In this document: positions 26,277 to 34,101 of the stretch, piece after piece
Layout of the letters: each line of letters starts with the position of its first letter
Position numbering within the stretch: the stretch's first letter is position 1
DNA from: Anabaena azotica FACHB-119
GTDB taxonomy: Bacteria > Cyanobacteriota > Cyanobacteriia > Cyanobacteriales > Nostocaceae
Assembly: GCF_014697625.1 (NCBI RefSeq)
Contig: NZ_JACJSG010000001.1
Location: 247,234-311,233, forward strand
Direction: 5' to 3'
Length of the DNA: 64,000 nt
Notes under the pieces: generated by a model
Seen by the model: the letters and a program-made list of their open reading frames with translations, nothing else
The model's database searches: none
What the model was told of the DNA's origin: nothing
Program-made: the position numbers and the translations under genes

Positions 26277-27491
26277 ATGCTTAACTCGGTCAATACCCGC
26301 CCCGAAATTTTATGGCGACAAGTTTGGGGATTAGCCACTTTACTAGCAGCTATCATCTTTAGTTGGATGGCTTACGGATTTTATCAGCCGATAATTTTAG
26401 CAGAATTGAATTTTGCCGAACTGGTTGGTTGGTTAGGAATTTGGCAAAGTTTATTAGTAGCGGTGATAGAACCGATAATTGGTGAACTTAGCGATCGCAT
26501 CCAGCAGCGTTTGGGTAGTCGCTTACCTATGATTAGTGTTGGGGTAGTATTGGCGGGTTTAATTTTTGTGGCGGTGTCGCTGTTAATTCAGCAGAACCTA
26601 CCCCTTGGTGTACGTTGGATTATACCCATGTTGATGACCGTCTGGGTAATCGCCATGATGATTTTTCGCAGCAGTGCGATCGCACTTTTAACACAGTTTG
26701 CACCTAAAAGCGAATTACCCCAAGCTAATGCAGTGTTGGTGTTTGTCTTAGGGGGAATAGGCGCTTTTGGGCCGATTTTAAATACTTTACTCAACAGCAT
26801 GGGCGCATCGATTACTTTTTTAGTGGGTGCGATCGCTTTAATTGTGGCAGCATATATCTTACAATTATTTACCCCCAAACATTCGCAGCATTTTTCTCAC
26901 GCCCATCAACAACAAATAGCCAAAACTCCTGTAGAAATGTTCGTGTTGATTTTTATCATGGGTTTAGCCACAGGAGTAGAAATTAATCTGCTGTTATCAA
27001 TATTTCCCCAACAATTACAGACACAACTACCCAACCTAACAGTAGACTTTATCACTTCGGCAATGTTATTAGTATCGGCAATAGTCTCAGTTCCTTTGGG
27101 AGACTGGACAGCACAACTAGGTGCAAATAAATCAGTGCTGTTGGGTTTGGGTACAATGACAGCCTTGATGGGACTAGCCTTATTAAATGATAGCGATAAA
27201 TTAGCGATCGCCTTCATACTAGGTTTTGGTATCAGCTTCAGCCTAGTTGTTATTAGTATTATTCCCCTGGTATTGAGTAAAATCCATCCTAGTCGCGCAG
27301 GTTTAGGTACAGGATTGTATTTTGGCGGTAGTGCTGGCGCTACCGCCATAGTATCTTTGCTAGTCAAACAACTAGGAAGCACATCTATAGGTGCAGCTGC
27401 ATTTTTGTTAGCTGAAGTTGTGTTTATAGTAGCAACTGTATGTATTATTCTGAGTCAAAAATTTCATTTACTTAGTAGTGAACAGGCTTGA
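26277..27491 (+). CDS. MFS-type membrane transporter
   Basis: 404 aa from the ATG at 26277. Twelve hydrophobic segments are spread over the length. The cytoplasmic loop after the second helix (IIGELSDRIQQRLGSRLPMI) is the D-R-x-G-x-R motif of the GPH/sucrose-type and related MFS carriers, and LGDWTAQLGANKSVL is the equivalent loop of the second half. Predicted role: secondary transport of a small solute across the plasma membrane; the substrate cannot be told. It is convergent with the DevC-like gene, with only ~35 bp between their ends. Confidence 0.85.
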   Translation: MLNSVNTRPEILWRQVWGLATLLAAIIFSWMAYGFYQPIILAELNFAELVGWLGIWQSLLVAVIEPIIGELSDRIQQRLGSRLPMISVGVVLAGLIFVAVSLLIQQNLPLGVRWIIPMLMTVWVIAMMIFRSSAIALLTQFAPKSELPQANAVLVFVLGGIGAFGPILNTLLNSMGASITFLVGAIALIVAAYILQLFTPKHSQHFSHAHQQQIAKTPVEMFVLIFIMGLATGVEINLLLSIFPQQLQTQLPNLTVDFITSAMLLVSAIVSVPLGDWTAQLGANKSVLLGLGTMTALMGLALLNDSDKLAIAFILGFGISFSLVVISIIPLVLSKIHPSRAGLGTGLYFGGSAGATAIVSLLVKQLGSTSIGAAAFLLAEVVFIVATVCIILSQKFHLLSSEQA

Positions 27492-27525
27492 AAGTCTCTT
27501 ATAGGAGTAGTCACAAGTTAAAATC

Positions 27526-28698
27526 CTAAAATACATCTGCCGGGTCTACATTACGCAACTTATTTGTACATATAAAACCAGATGCAAAGCACATGAGGGT
27601 GATAAAAGTTAGTACCAAACTCGCTTTATCTATACTCATATTAATTGGTAAATTAGTAGCACCTTTTGCCACATCATACAAACCGAGAGATATAGCAAAC
27701 CCAGGTATATAACCAAAAAAAGCTAATATTAAAGATTGGTGAAAAACGGCAATTAACAGATATTGGTTTTTAAAACCCATAGCTTTTAAAGTTGCATACT
27801 CTGTCAAATGACTAGCAATATTACTATAAAGAATTTGATGGACAACCACTACACCAACAATAAATACCATAATCACCATTACTTGAAACACAAATCCCAC
27901 AGGCGCTCTTAACTGCCAATATTTTTTCTCCAAATTGATAAAATCTTGGTGCGTAATCACTATTACATCTTTAGGCAATTTCACTGTTATATTAGTCAAA
28001 ACTTTTTGAGGATTAGCATCAGGTTTGAGCTTAATTAAGCCGATATCTACATTTTGTCCTGAACGGTCTGTGAATATTTGAAAAAAAGTAGAAGCACTCA
28101 CAATCAAATTTCCATCAACTCCAAAGGATGGCCCCAGGCTAAATAAACCAGCAACTTTTACCTTATAGCCAACTGATGAAGCATAGTTAAATAGTTCAAC
28201 AATGACGCTTTTACCTTGATCAAAATCCTCAGCAATAGGGCCAAATCCAGGTCTAGATATTCTGTCAAATAAAACCATGTTTGGTAATTGTAATAAACTC
28301 AATGCTTCCTGGGCAATTGATAATTTTAAACTGTCGTCGCATGGGTCAATACCAAGCACATAAATTGGTGATTTCAGCCCAGTTTCTGAATTTTTCAGTT
28401 TAGCGAACTGCATATATAAAGGGCTAACTGATTCTACATCATCAACACCTAATATTTGATATAAATACCAACGGGAAAAGCTTTGATGTAAAGTCAAGGA
28501 TTGATATTGATTACTGATGATAAACAAATCGCCCTGTAAATTATCATGTAACTGTGTAGCACTAGTATATAGAGCATCTTGAAACCCAAGTTGGATAAAC
28601 ATCAACACGGCAATAAAAGTGATTCCAGTCAACGCCACACAAAAGCGAACTTTTTGTCGAACCAATTGCAGCCAACCTATAGGTATAGTAAAAATCAT
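27526..28698 (-). CDS. DevC-like ABC exporter permease
   Basis: 390 aa. N-terminal helix in a DevC-type context (PIGWLQLVRQKVRFCVALTGITFIAVLMFIQLGFQDAL), a ~200-residue extracytoplasmic domain, and three C-terminal helices of the FtsX/MacB-type fold (ASHLTEYATLKAMGFKNQYL is the conserved cytoplasmic coupling segment). In Anabaena, DevC with DevB and the ATPase DevA exports heterocyst glycolipids through TolC; several paralogous sets exist. Here it follows the DevB-like gene (182 bp gap), but no DevA ATPase follows. The peptide gene upstream of devB-like suggests peptide export. The heterocyst DevC itself is less likely. Confidence 0.87.
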   Translation of the reverse strand: MIFTIPIGWLQLVRQKVRFCVALTGITFIAVLMFIQLGFQDALYTSATQLHDNLQGDLFIISNQYQSLTLHQSFSRWYLYQILGVDDVESVSPLYMQFAKLKNSETGLKSPIYVLGIDPCDDSLKLSIAQEALSLLQLPNMVLFDRISRPGFGPIAEDFDQGKSVIVELFNYASSVGYKVKVAGLFSLGPSFGVDGNLIVSASTFFQIFTDRSGQNVDIGLIKLKPDANPQKVLTNITVKLPKDVIVITHQDFINLEKKYWQLRAPVGFVFQVMVIMVFIVGVVVVHQILYSNIASHLTEYATLKAMGFKNQYLLIAVFHQSLILAFFGYIPGFAISLGLYDVAKGATNLPINMSIDKASLVLTFITLMCFASGFICTNKLRNVDPADVF

Positions 28699-28880
28699 GC
28701 TCTTAATTCCAGGTTATCAAGATGAAATTAAAGTCAGGATTTACGCTGGAAAAAACCTCTGCGTTCCTCTGTATTTAAAAACAGTAACTATGTACCTCAC
28801 TTAACTAATAATCGTTATAAGTAATCAAGTTTTTTTTGAAAAAATAACAATTAAATCTGATAAAAAGTATATATATAAAC

Positions 28881-30224
28881 TTATATACTGATCTGACTTT
28901 TCACGTTATGTGGAAAAGTTAACAGCAGACCTAACCCCCCAGCCCCCTTCCCTTCAAGGGAAGGGGGAGAAATCAAAGCCTCTGGACTTGTAGGAGAGAG
29001 GTTTGGAGAGAGGTCTTTCAGATCCCGTGAAAACTCAGATATACTGATACTTACCTGCACTTGTAAGTTAGTCAAAGCAGTAATTTCTTTGTGAGCTTTC
29101 ATATTATTGATGCGAATTTTTACCTCAACTACTTTGTTATCAGTATCAGCTTGTAAATTATTAAAAATATTTTGTTTACCGAGTTGTAAACCAATATCTG
29201 TAATTGTTCCATGCAGTTCTTGTGGTAACGCATCACTCGTAATCACAGCCGACTGACCTAGACGTAGTTTTTTAATATCGGTTTCATAAATTTCTGCTAC
29301 TGCATACATCTGCTGTGTCCGTCCTATATCCGCTATTCCTGTATTGCTGATAATTTCTCCAGAACGAGTATTAATTTTGAGGATTTGACCGTTAATAGGC
29401 GATCGCACTGAACTTAATTCCAACTCAGCTTGAGCCTGTTTAACCGCAGCTTTTGCATTCTCCACCATAGCTTGTCCTGCTTGTACATCAGTCAAGCGAA
29501 CCTCGGTGATACTCCTCAACTTAGCTTTCGCCTCGATTAACTGCTGTTGAAGAGTTTTGAGAATGCGATCGTGAGCAGCTTTTGCTTCCTGATACTGCTG
29601 TTGAGCAACTTTAACTCGTAAATACTTCGCTTCTGCTTGTGAAGCAGAAATTGCTCCTAATTTGTATAGCTGCTGATATCGCTGATTTTCGCTCTTCACA
29701 TTATCTAACTCAGCTGCTAGGCGCACTATCGCTGCTTCCTTTACAGAGATCGCTCCCTCTAAATCAGCTTCTAAACGAGCTATAGTTGCTTTCTGTGCAG
29801 AAATATCTCCAGCTTTTGCACCAGCTTTCACTTGATTGAGACTAGCTTGAGCAACTAATACCTGTTTTTGCGCCATCTCTAAGCTAGCAAGACGGGGATA
29901 ATAACTATCAACAATCGCAATTGTTTCTCCTTCACGTACCCAGCTACCCTGTTTGACAAAGAGTTTTGCTACTCTCACCCCCCCTTGGGAATTAGGCGCA
30001 GATAGACGAATAACTTCTCCTTCGGGTTGTAAATATCCTAAAGCAGTCACAGTCGTCATTACAGGTGAACTAATGGGTGTTGGCTTGTCTAACTTGGATT
30101 GCAGTTGCGATCGCCATAAGCTATATAAAGATACAGTACTTGTAATGACAGCGATCGTAGCCGTCAACATAATCGACCACCAAACTAAAGGTTTTGTCGG
30201 TGACTGTCTCTGTTTATATACCAT
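28881..30224 (-). CDS. DevB-like membrane fusion (HlyD family) protein with repeat-derived C-terminus
   Basis: 447 aa. One N-terminal membrane helix, then the DevB-type start TALGYLQPEGEVIRLSAP, a lipoyl half (VRVAKLFVKQGSWVREGETIAIVD), a long alpha-helical coiled coil (about residues 115-270, with LYKLGAISASQAEAK), the second lipoyl half (LSSVRSPINGQILKINTRSGEII) and a beta-barrel/membrane-proximal region. It should join an inner-membrane ABC exporter to a TolC-like channel. The last ~50 codons (from EFSRDLKDLSP to SQISI) lie inside a dispersed repeat (28894-29038) and are not homologous to DevB; the original stop was apparently displaced. A double-glycine peptide gene lies 52 bp upstream on the same strand. 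Confidence 0.88.
   Translation of the reverse strand: MVYKQRQSPTKPLVWWSIMLTATIAVITSTVSLYSLWRSQLQSKLDKPTPISSPVMTTVTALGYLQPEGEVIRLSAPNSQGGVRVAKLFVKQGSWVREGETIAIVDSYYPRLASLEMAQKQVLVAQASLNQVKAGAKAGDISAQKATIARLEADLEGAISVKEAAIVRLAAELDNVKSENQRYQQLYKLGAISASQAEAKYLRVKVAQQQYQEAKAAHDRILKTLQQQLIEAKAKLRSITEVRLTDVQAGQAMVENAKAAVKQAQAELELSSVRSPINGQILKINTRSGEIISNTGIADIGRTQQMYAVAEIYETDIKKLRLGQSAVITSDALPQELHGTITDIGLQLGKQNIFNNLQADTDNKVVEVKIRINNMKAHKEITALTNLQVQVSISISEFSRDLKDLSPNLSPTSPEALISPPSLEGKGAGGLGLLLTFPHNVKSQISI
28894..29038. mobile_element. ~145 bp inverted-repeat element (family C), copy 1, inside the DevB-like gene
   Basis: Ends CTGACTTTTCACG and CGTGAAAACTCAG are inverted repeats (one mismatch). The 120 bp core (28913-29032) is nearly identical to 30725-30844, including AGTTAACAGCAGACCTAACC, CCCTTCAAGGGAAGGGGG and AGGTCTTTCAGATCCCGTG. 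It supplies the last codons and the stop of the DevB-like gene. Confidence 0.82.
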
Positions 30225-30276
30225 AATTATTTCCAGTTAATCAACTTAAAAAATTAAGTTATCCAATTTTTATTCC

Positions 30277-30552
30277 TTATATTAGCCAGCGAAAAACTAA
30301 TGATTCTTCGTTAGGAAACATAATTATCCAATTAATAGTTAATCGGGAAAAGTCAACAGTCAAAAGTTTGTTATTCTCTACTCCTACAAGGCTGGGAAAT
30401 GTATTTGAGAGATTATTTACACCATCATGAATAGTACTTAAATCAACAATGGTGTCACCTCCCACTACAGTCTCAGCTTCTGCGGAAAGTATTTCATGGA
30501 AAAAATCACTTACATCAATGGGATATAAGTTAAAAATGATTTTTTTAGACAT
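30277..30552 (-). CDS. Double-glycine leader peptide precursor P1
   Basis: 91 aa. The first ~32 residues form a leader ending LSAEAETVVGG, the double-glycine type cleaved by C39-like peptidases during ABC export. The remaining ~59 residues contain HDGVNN and the block NNKLLTVDFSRLTINW, which is clearly related to NKIHTIDYSRS in peptides P2 and P3. It lies 52 bp upstream of the DevB-like gene on the same strand, so the peptide, DevB-like and DevC-like genes probably form one operon. I do not recognise the mature peptide family. It could be a bacteriocin/microcin, a signal peptide or a RiPP precursor; no modification enzyme is adjacent. Confidence 0.7.
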   Translation of the reverse strand: MSKKIIFNLYPIDVSDFFHEILSAEAETVVGGDTIVDLSTIHDGVNNLSNTFPSLVGVENNKLLTVDFSRLTINWIIMFPNEESLVFRWLI

Positions 30553-31184
30553 TGTTTTACTCTCTCAAATTTAAAGCTCAAATAATTCTGTCATGATTCA
30601 CTTTATCCAACTACTGCAAATTTTTTGCTTACGGTTCATTGTAGGCAATAGCTGTTGAGAAGTCATTTCCGAAAGCTGTAATTTTTGGTAAGTTTCACAT
30701 TATTACAGCAGTCTCGCTATTCGTGAAAAGTTAACAGCAGACCTAACCCCCCAGCCCCCTTCCCTTCAAGGGAAGGGGGAGAAATCAAAGCCTCTGGACT
30801 TGTAGGAGAAAGGTTTGGAGAGAGGTCTTTCAGATCCCGTGAAAAGTCAGAACATCTCTACATGGTTTTGGGTTTTACGCTTGTACCTCATTTACCCAAA
30901 ATATGCTGTATATCTTAATGTTCTTACATCAGCTATATAAGCATTATTTATGTTTAATACCCTCAGTATTCATCAAACATAAATTGTCTTTATGTAAATA
31001 AAATTATCAATACTTTGCTAATAATGAAAGCTGATTATCTAAGACTAAAAACTTTCATTTATGTCTAATAAAAAATGCCAAAATGTAGTTTTTCTAAAAT
31101 TTTTTACGTATAATAATGGTGGAATAAAGAGTTGTAATTCATTCAATTATAACTCTATTATATTTACCTGATAAAAATTAAATC
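30553..31184. other. Divergent spacer between peptide genes, with a nested repeat
   Basis: 632 bp between P1 (minus) and P2 (plus); it must contain both promoters. A ~110 bp repeat (from TACAGCAGTCTCGCTATTCG at about 30703 to CCCAAAATATGCTGTA at about 30912) is interrupted by family C copy 2 (30725-30844). The right part (30930-31180) is very AT-rich. A 36-codon frame at 31061-31171 is noted separately as unsupported. Confidence 0.6.
30725..30844. mobile_element. Family C repeat element, copy 2 (nested)
   Basis: 120 bp almost identical to 28913-29032, in the same orientation. It sits within an older repeat whose uninterrupted copy is at about 41829-41936 (TACAGCAGTTTTGTTATTCG ... CCCAAAATATGCTGTA), so it is a later insertion. 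Confidence 0.8.
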
Positions 31185-31445
31185 ATGTCTAAAATTATCA
31201 TATTTAACTTACATCCTACTTGGAGACAGAGATTTATCCAAAAGCTAACTCCAGAAGAAGCAGAGAATATATTAGGAGGTACTTATCCTTATGGATTTCA
31301 TATAGTTAATATTACTGATAGCGTATCAATCAATACTGTCGGAGACGAGAATACAGTTGAAGCTGGTACAAATTCAGTCAGCTATCATGATAATAAGATT
31401 CATACCATAGACTACTCAAGGTCTATTATCAACAGATTCTACTAG
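31185..31445 (+). CDS. Double-glycine leader peptide precursor P2
   Basis: 86 aa. The leader MSKIIIFNLHP...LTPEEAENILGG parallels that of P1 (MSKKIIFNLYP). After the GG there are ~54 residues: NITDSVSINTVGDENTVEAG, then YHDNKIHTIDYSRSIINRFY at the very end. The segment DNKIHTIDYSRS is identical in P3. No cysteines and no obvious modification site. The ribosome-binding site is weak (GATAAAAATTAAATC before ATG). The first of three peptide genes on the plus strand, divergent from the P1-DevB-DevC unit. Confidence 0.75.
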   Translation: MSKIIIFNLHPTWRQRFIQKLTPEEAENILGGTYPYGFHIVNITDSVSINTVGDENTVEAGTNSVSYHDNKIHTIDYSRSIINRFY

Positions 31446-31576
31446 TTTTTGATAATTTTTTCACTTAAATCCCAAGACTTATTTACATAATTATTGTAGT
31501 CAATTGGGAATGACGACATCGATAATTATGTCATAAGTTCCATCGACTAAAAAACCTAACCACGTAGTTTAAAACA

Positions 31577-31822
31577 ATGAATCAGATAGTAATTTCCCTA
31601 CCAAGATTTACTAGTTTAGGGTTATTTGAGCATATCTTATCTCCATATCAAGCTGAGGCGGTAGCGGGGGGGTCTATTTATTTTTCAGTCATGAATGTTA
31701 GTGATGGTATAAACACAGTGGAAAATACATATAGAGGTGATTATTCGTGGAACTTTCATGATAATAAGATTCACACAATAGATTATTCCCGGTCTAATTA
31801 CAATTGGTTCTACATATTGTAA
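31577..31822 (+). CDS. Double-glycine leader peptide precursor P3
   Basis: 81 aa. Leader MNQIVISLPRF...HILSPYQAEAVAGG ends in the double glycine at ~32. The mature part begins SIYFSVMNVSDGINTVENTY and ends FHDNKIHTIDYSRSNYNWFYIL, sharing DNKIHTIDYSRS with P2 and the V-S-D-G-I-N/H-D-G-V-N element with P1. It is the same length class as P1 and P2. A 131 bp gap from P2 leaves room for either a promoter or a common transcript. Function unknown; a secreted peptide is inferred from the leader. Confidence 0.75.
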   Translation: MNQIVISLPRFTSLGLFEHILSPYQAEAVAGGSIYFSVMNVSDGINTVENTYRGDYSWNFHDNKIHTIDYSRSNYNWFYIL

Positions 31823-31945
31823 TTGATCAACTGTAATTTTTTTATGATGACTGAAAAATTGTAGAGTTTCTCTAAGTTGATGATTGAGGATGACACAAAA
31901 CCAACTCTCAGATATAATGTCAATAAAAATTAAGGAGAAATATTA

Positions 31946-32176
31946 ATGGCTAACATCATAATTGATACTTTGCATCTTACTGGTTATGATTTGTTTTCTA
32001 ACTCTGAAAACTTCATCAATGAACTATTTCAGGAGGAAATAGGACTTATTGAGGGAGGTTGGTACGGTATAACTTTTGGCTATAATTCATTGTCCGGTAA
32101 CAGCTTTTCTAGCCATAGTGGTTCCTACGGTTCTTTTTCCAGCTACGGTGGTGATTATAATAAGTCCTGGTGTTAA
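31946..32176 (+). CDS. Double-glycine leader peptide precursor P4 (Gly/Ser/Tyr-rich)
   Basis: 76 aa. It has the best ribosome site of the group (AAGGAG, 8 bases before ATG). The leader begins MANIIIDTLHLTGYDLF and ends FQEEIGLIEGG at ~38, slightly longer than in P1-P3. The mature part is different: WYGITFGYNS, then repeated small-residue motifs (SSHSGSYGSFSSYGG) and a final Cys. Such Gly/Ser-rich cores occur in class II microcin-like and structural peptides. Because the leader type and position match P1-P3, it is probably exported by the same route. The IS605-type element begins just downstream. Confidence 0.68.
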   Translation: MANIIIDTLHLTGYDLFSNSENFINELFQEEIGLIEGGWYGITFGYNSLSGNSFSSHSGSYGSFSSYGGDYNKSWC

Positions 32177-32270
32177 CTATTAGCTTGAACAAAAAGAAGC
32201 CTCTCACTCAGTCCGAAGGACGAGTGACGAGATGAATTTTTGGGCGATGACGAATTGACCCACAACCAAA

Positions 32271-32726
32271 TTAATCCGCAGGATTAACAGGGCAGGGGGT
32301 CGATGAGGAATCGCCACTTTCTGGAGTATTTTGATTTTCAATGTATTTTCTCAAAGTTGATACTGTAACACCACCGCAACTAGCAATAAAGTAAGAACCA
32401 TTCCAAAAAACATCTTTACTGTAAAACCTTTCTAGATGATCAGAAAATTCTTGACGTAACTTCCTAGAAGAAACAGACTTCAAGTTATTTACTAATTTGC
32501 TAAGTTCTAAGTCAGGATGGTACTGAAAAAGTAGGTGGATGTGATTGTCTTCACCGTTAAATTCAACAAGCTTGCAATCCCATTTGATTAACAATTCCTC
32601 AAAGATGAAATGTAATCGTTCCAGTATTTCACCTGTAAAGGCTTTTCGCCTATATTTTGTTGTCAAAAGCAAATGCGCCTTAAGGTCGCTGACAGACCTG
32701 CCTTTTGAAACAAAATCATTTTTCAT
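32271..32726 (-). CDS. tnpA: IS200/IS605-family Y1 HUH transposase TnpA
   Basis: 151 aa, a complete single-strand DNA transposase. The HUH metal motif is HIHLLF, following GEDN, and the catalytic Tyr is in LRKYIENQ near residue 130. The start MKNDFVSKGRSVSDLKAHLLLTTKYRRKAF is typical. It nicks and rejoins the hairpin ends. The C-terminal tail (STPCPVNPAD) is encoded near the left end and looks like an extension. The gene is divergent from tnpB with a ~76 bp spacer. Confidence 0.95.
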   Translation of the reverse strand: MKNDFVSKGRSVSDLKAHLLLTTKYRRKAFTGEILERLHFIFEELLIKWDCKLVEFNGEDNHIHLLFQYHPDLELSKLVNNLKSVSSRKLRQEFSDHLERFYSKDVFWNGSYFIASCGGVTVSTLRKYIENQNTPESGDSSSTPCPVNPAD

Positions 32727-32802
32727 AGTAATTTCGGAATATTTACATTAATTGGTGTATACTAAAATAGTAACACTGATTTAACAAAGCGGTAATAAAC
32801 AA

Positions 32803-34032
32803 GTGAGGGCGGCTTACCAATACAAACTGCGTCCAACAAAACAACAAGCTGAAAACATAGATAAATGGTTGTCTATGCTTTGCGCTCAATATAATTATTT
32901 GCTGGCTGATAGGTTCAACTGGTATGAGCAAAATCGTTGCTCTATTAACGCTTGTCCCCTTGTTTGCCACTTACCAGAATTAAGAGACAATCCAGACTAT
33001 TATTCTCAAAAGAAAACTTTACCCAACCTCAAAAAAACTCATCCACATTACGGCGAGATTTATTCACAAGTTTTGCAGGATATAGTCAAACGGGTTAAGG
33101 TAACTTTTGACAGATTCTTGAAAGGGGATAGTAATGGTAAACGTAGCGGTAGACCGAGGTTTAAATCTCGTGACCGTTATAGAACTTTTACTTATCCTCA
33201 GATGAAAGATGGGTGTTTGCAAGGCAATTTAATTAGTCTACCAATGCTTGGCAAAATTAAGGTTGTTTTGCACCGCGCTATCCCTGATGGTTTCAAGATT
33301 AAAACCGCGTCTGTAACCAAAAAAGAGTCAAGTGGTTATTATTTAACTCTCAGCCTAGAAGATGCAACAGTTCCAACAATTAAGCCTGATTTCAATTCCG
33401 AATCTATAACAGGGGTTGATGTTGGGTTAAAAGAGTTTTTGACTACTGCTGATGGTGAAACTGTTTCTATACCACAGCATTATCGTAAAGCTCAGAAACG
33501 TTTACGAGTTATCCAAAAACGTGTTTCACGTCGCAAGAAAGGTAGTAAGCGTAGACAGAAAACCATTAAACAACTAGGTAAACAACACAAAAAAGTTGCT
33601 GACAAACGCAAAGATTTTCATTTCAAAACCGCTAATAATCTGCTTAAAAAGTATGACGTTATAGCTGTTGAAGATTTAAATGTTAAAGGACTTTCACGCT
33701 CTAAACTAGCAAAGTCTGTACTTGATGCCGGATGGTCAAGCTTTCTGTCAATACTGACGAACAAAGCCGAAAAAGCTGGTTTGTTGGTTATTCCAGTTAA
33801 AGCGTCTGGTACTAGCCAAGACTGCTCTAGTTGTGGTGTAAAAGTTCCTAAAAAGCTGCATGAACGTTGGCACGATTGCCCTAATTGTGGGTGCAGTCTT
33901 GACCGTGACCATAATGCAGCTATAAATATAAAAAATAGAGCGGTAGGGCATTCCGTTCTTAAAGCCAAGAGTCTCCTAAGCAGTAGCCGGATTGTCTTGG
34001 AAGCCTACACTGTATGCGAAGCATCAGTGTAG
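32803..34032 (+). CDS. tnpB: TnpB, RNA-guided DNA endonuclease of the IS605-type element
   Basis: 409 aa from a GTG at 32803. The RuvC-like residues are intact: Asp in [11 protein letters not shown], Glu in [11 protein letters not shown] and Asp in [11 protein letters not shown]. The zinc ribbon is present (CSSCGVKVP and CPNCGCS). A basic segment ([21 protein letters not shown]) fits nucleic-acid binding. Studied TnpB proteins are RNA-guided nucleases, an ancestor of Cas12, that keep the element at its donor site. The last codons (AYTVCEASV) are encoded by the right-end hairpin, so the guide RNA should overlap the 3' end of the gene. Confidence 0.95.
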   Translation: MRAAYQYKLRPTKQQAENIDKWLSMLCAQYNYLLADRFNWYEQNRCSINACPLVCHLPELRDNPDYYSQKKTLPNLKKTHPHYGEIYSQVLQDIVKRVKVTFDRFLKGDSNGKRSGRPRFKSRDRYRTFTYPQMKDGCLQGNLISLPMLGKIKVVLHRAIPDGFKIKTASVTKKESSGYYLTLSLEDATVPTIKPDFNSESITGVDVGLKEFLTTADGETVSIPQHYRKAQKRLRVIQKRVSRRKKGSKRRQKTIKQLGKQHKKVADKRKDFHFKTANNLLKKYDVIAVEDLNVKGLSRSKLAKSVLDAGWSSFLSILTNKAEKAGLLVIPVKASGTSQDCSSCGVKVPKKLHERWHDCPNCGCSLDRDHNAAINIKNRAVGHSVLKAKSLLSSSRIVLEAYTVCEASV

Positions 34033-34040
34033 GAGTATGT
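33900..34040 (+). ncRNA. Predicted omega (guide) RNA region of TnpB
   Basis: In IS200/IS605 elements with TnpB the guide RNA is formed from the 3' end of tnpB and the right end, and the guide itself is the sequence just after the element. Here the right-end hairpin (34004-34033) overlaps the tnpB stop. Position inferred from known systems; the RNA boundaries cannot be seen in the sequence. Confidence 0.4.
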
Positions 34041-34101
34041 CACTAAATAGCTAATCGTGATTTGCAAATAAGTCCCAATTTTCTTTCAACCTCAGTTTCA
34101 G

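Larger units (their letters stand above)
32179..34040. mobile_element. IS605-type insertion sequence (IS200/IS605 family), apparently complete
   Basis: About 1.86 kb with divergent tnpA (minus) and tnpB (plus), the IS605 arrangement. There are no terminal inverted repeats; instead there are subterminal hairpins. Left: CACTC-A-GTCC-GAA-GGAC-GAGTG at 32205-32226. Right: CCTACACTG-T-ATGC-GAA-GCAT-CAGTGTAGG at 34004-34033. The exact ends are not resolvable by eye, so coordinates are approximate to ~20 bases. Members move as single-strand circles cut by TnpA. Both genes are intact, so the element may still be active. A deleted relative lies at 19430-19930. Confidence 0.85.

Noticed and set aside
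27526..30224. Calling these genes the heterocyst glycolipid exporter devBC
   Set aside because: No devA follows, a peptide gene is linked, and cyanobacteria have several paralogues, so the symbol was not assigned.
31061..31171. A 36-codon frame before P2 with a GG at codons 20-21
   Set aside because: It has no leader similarity to P1-P4, no ribosome site and lies in AT-rich DNA, so the GG is probably chance.
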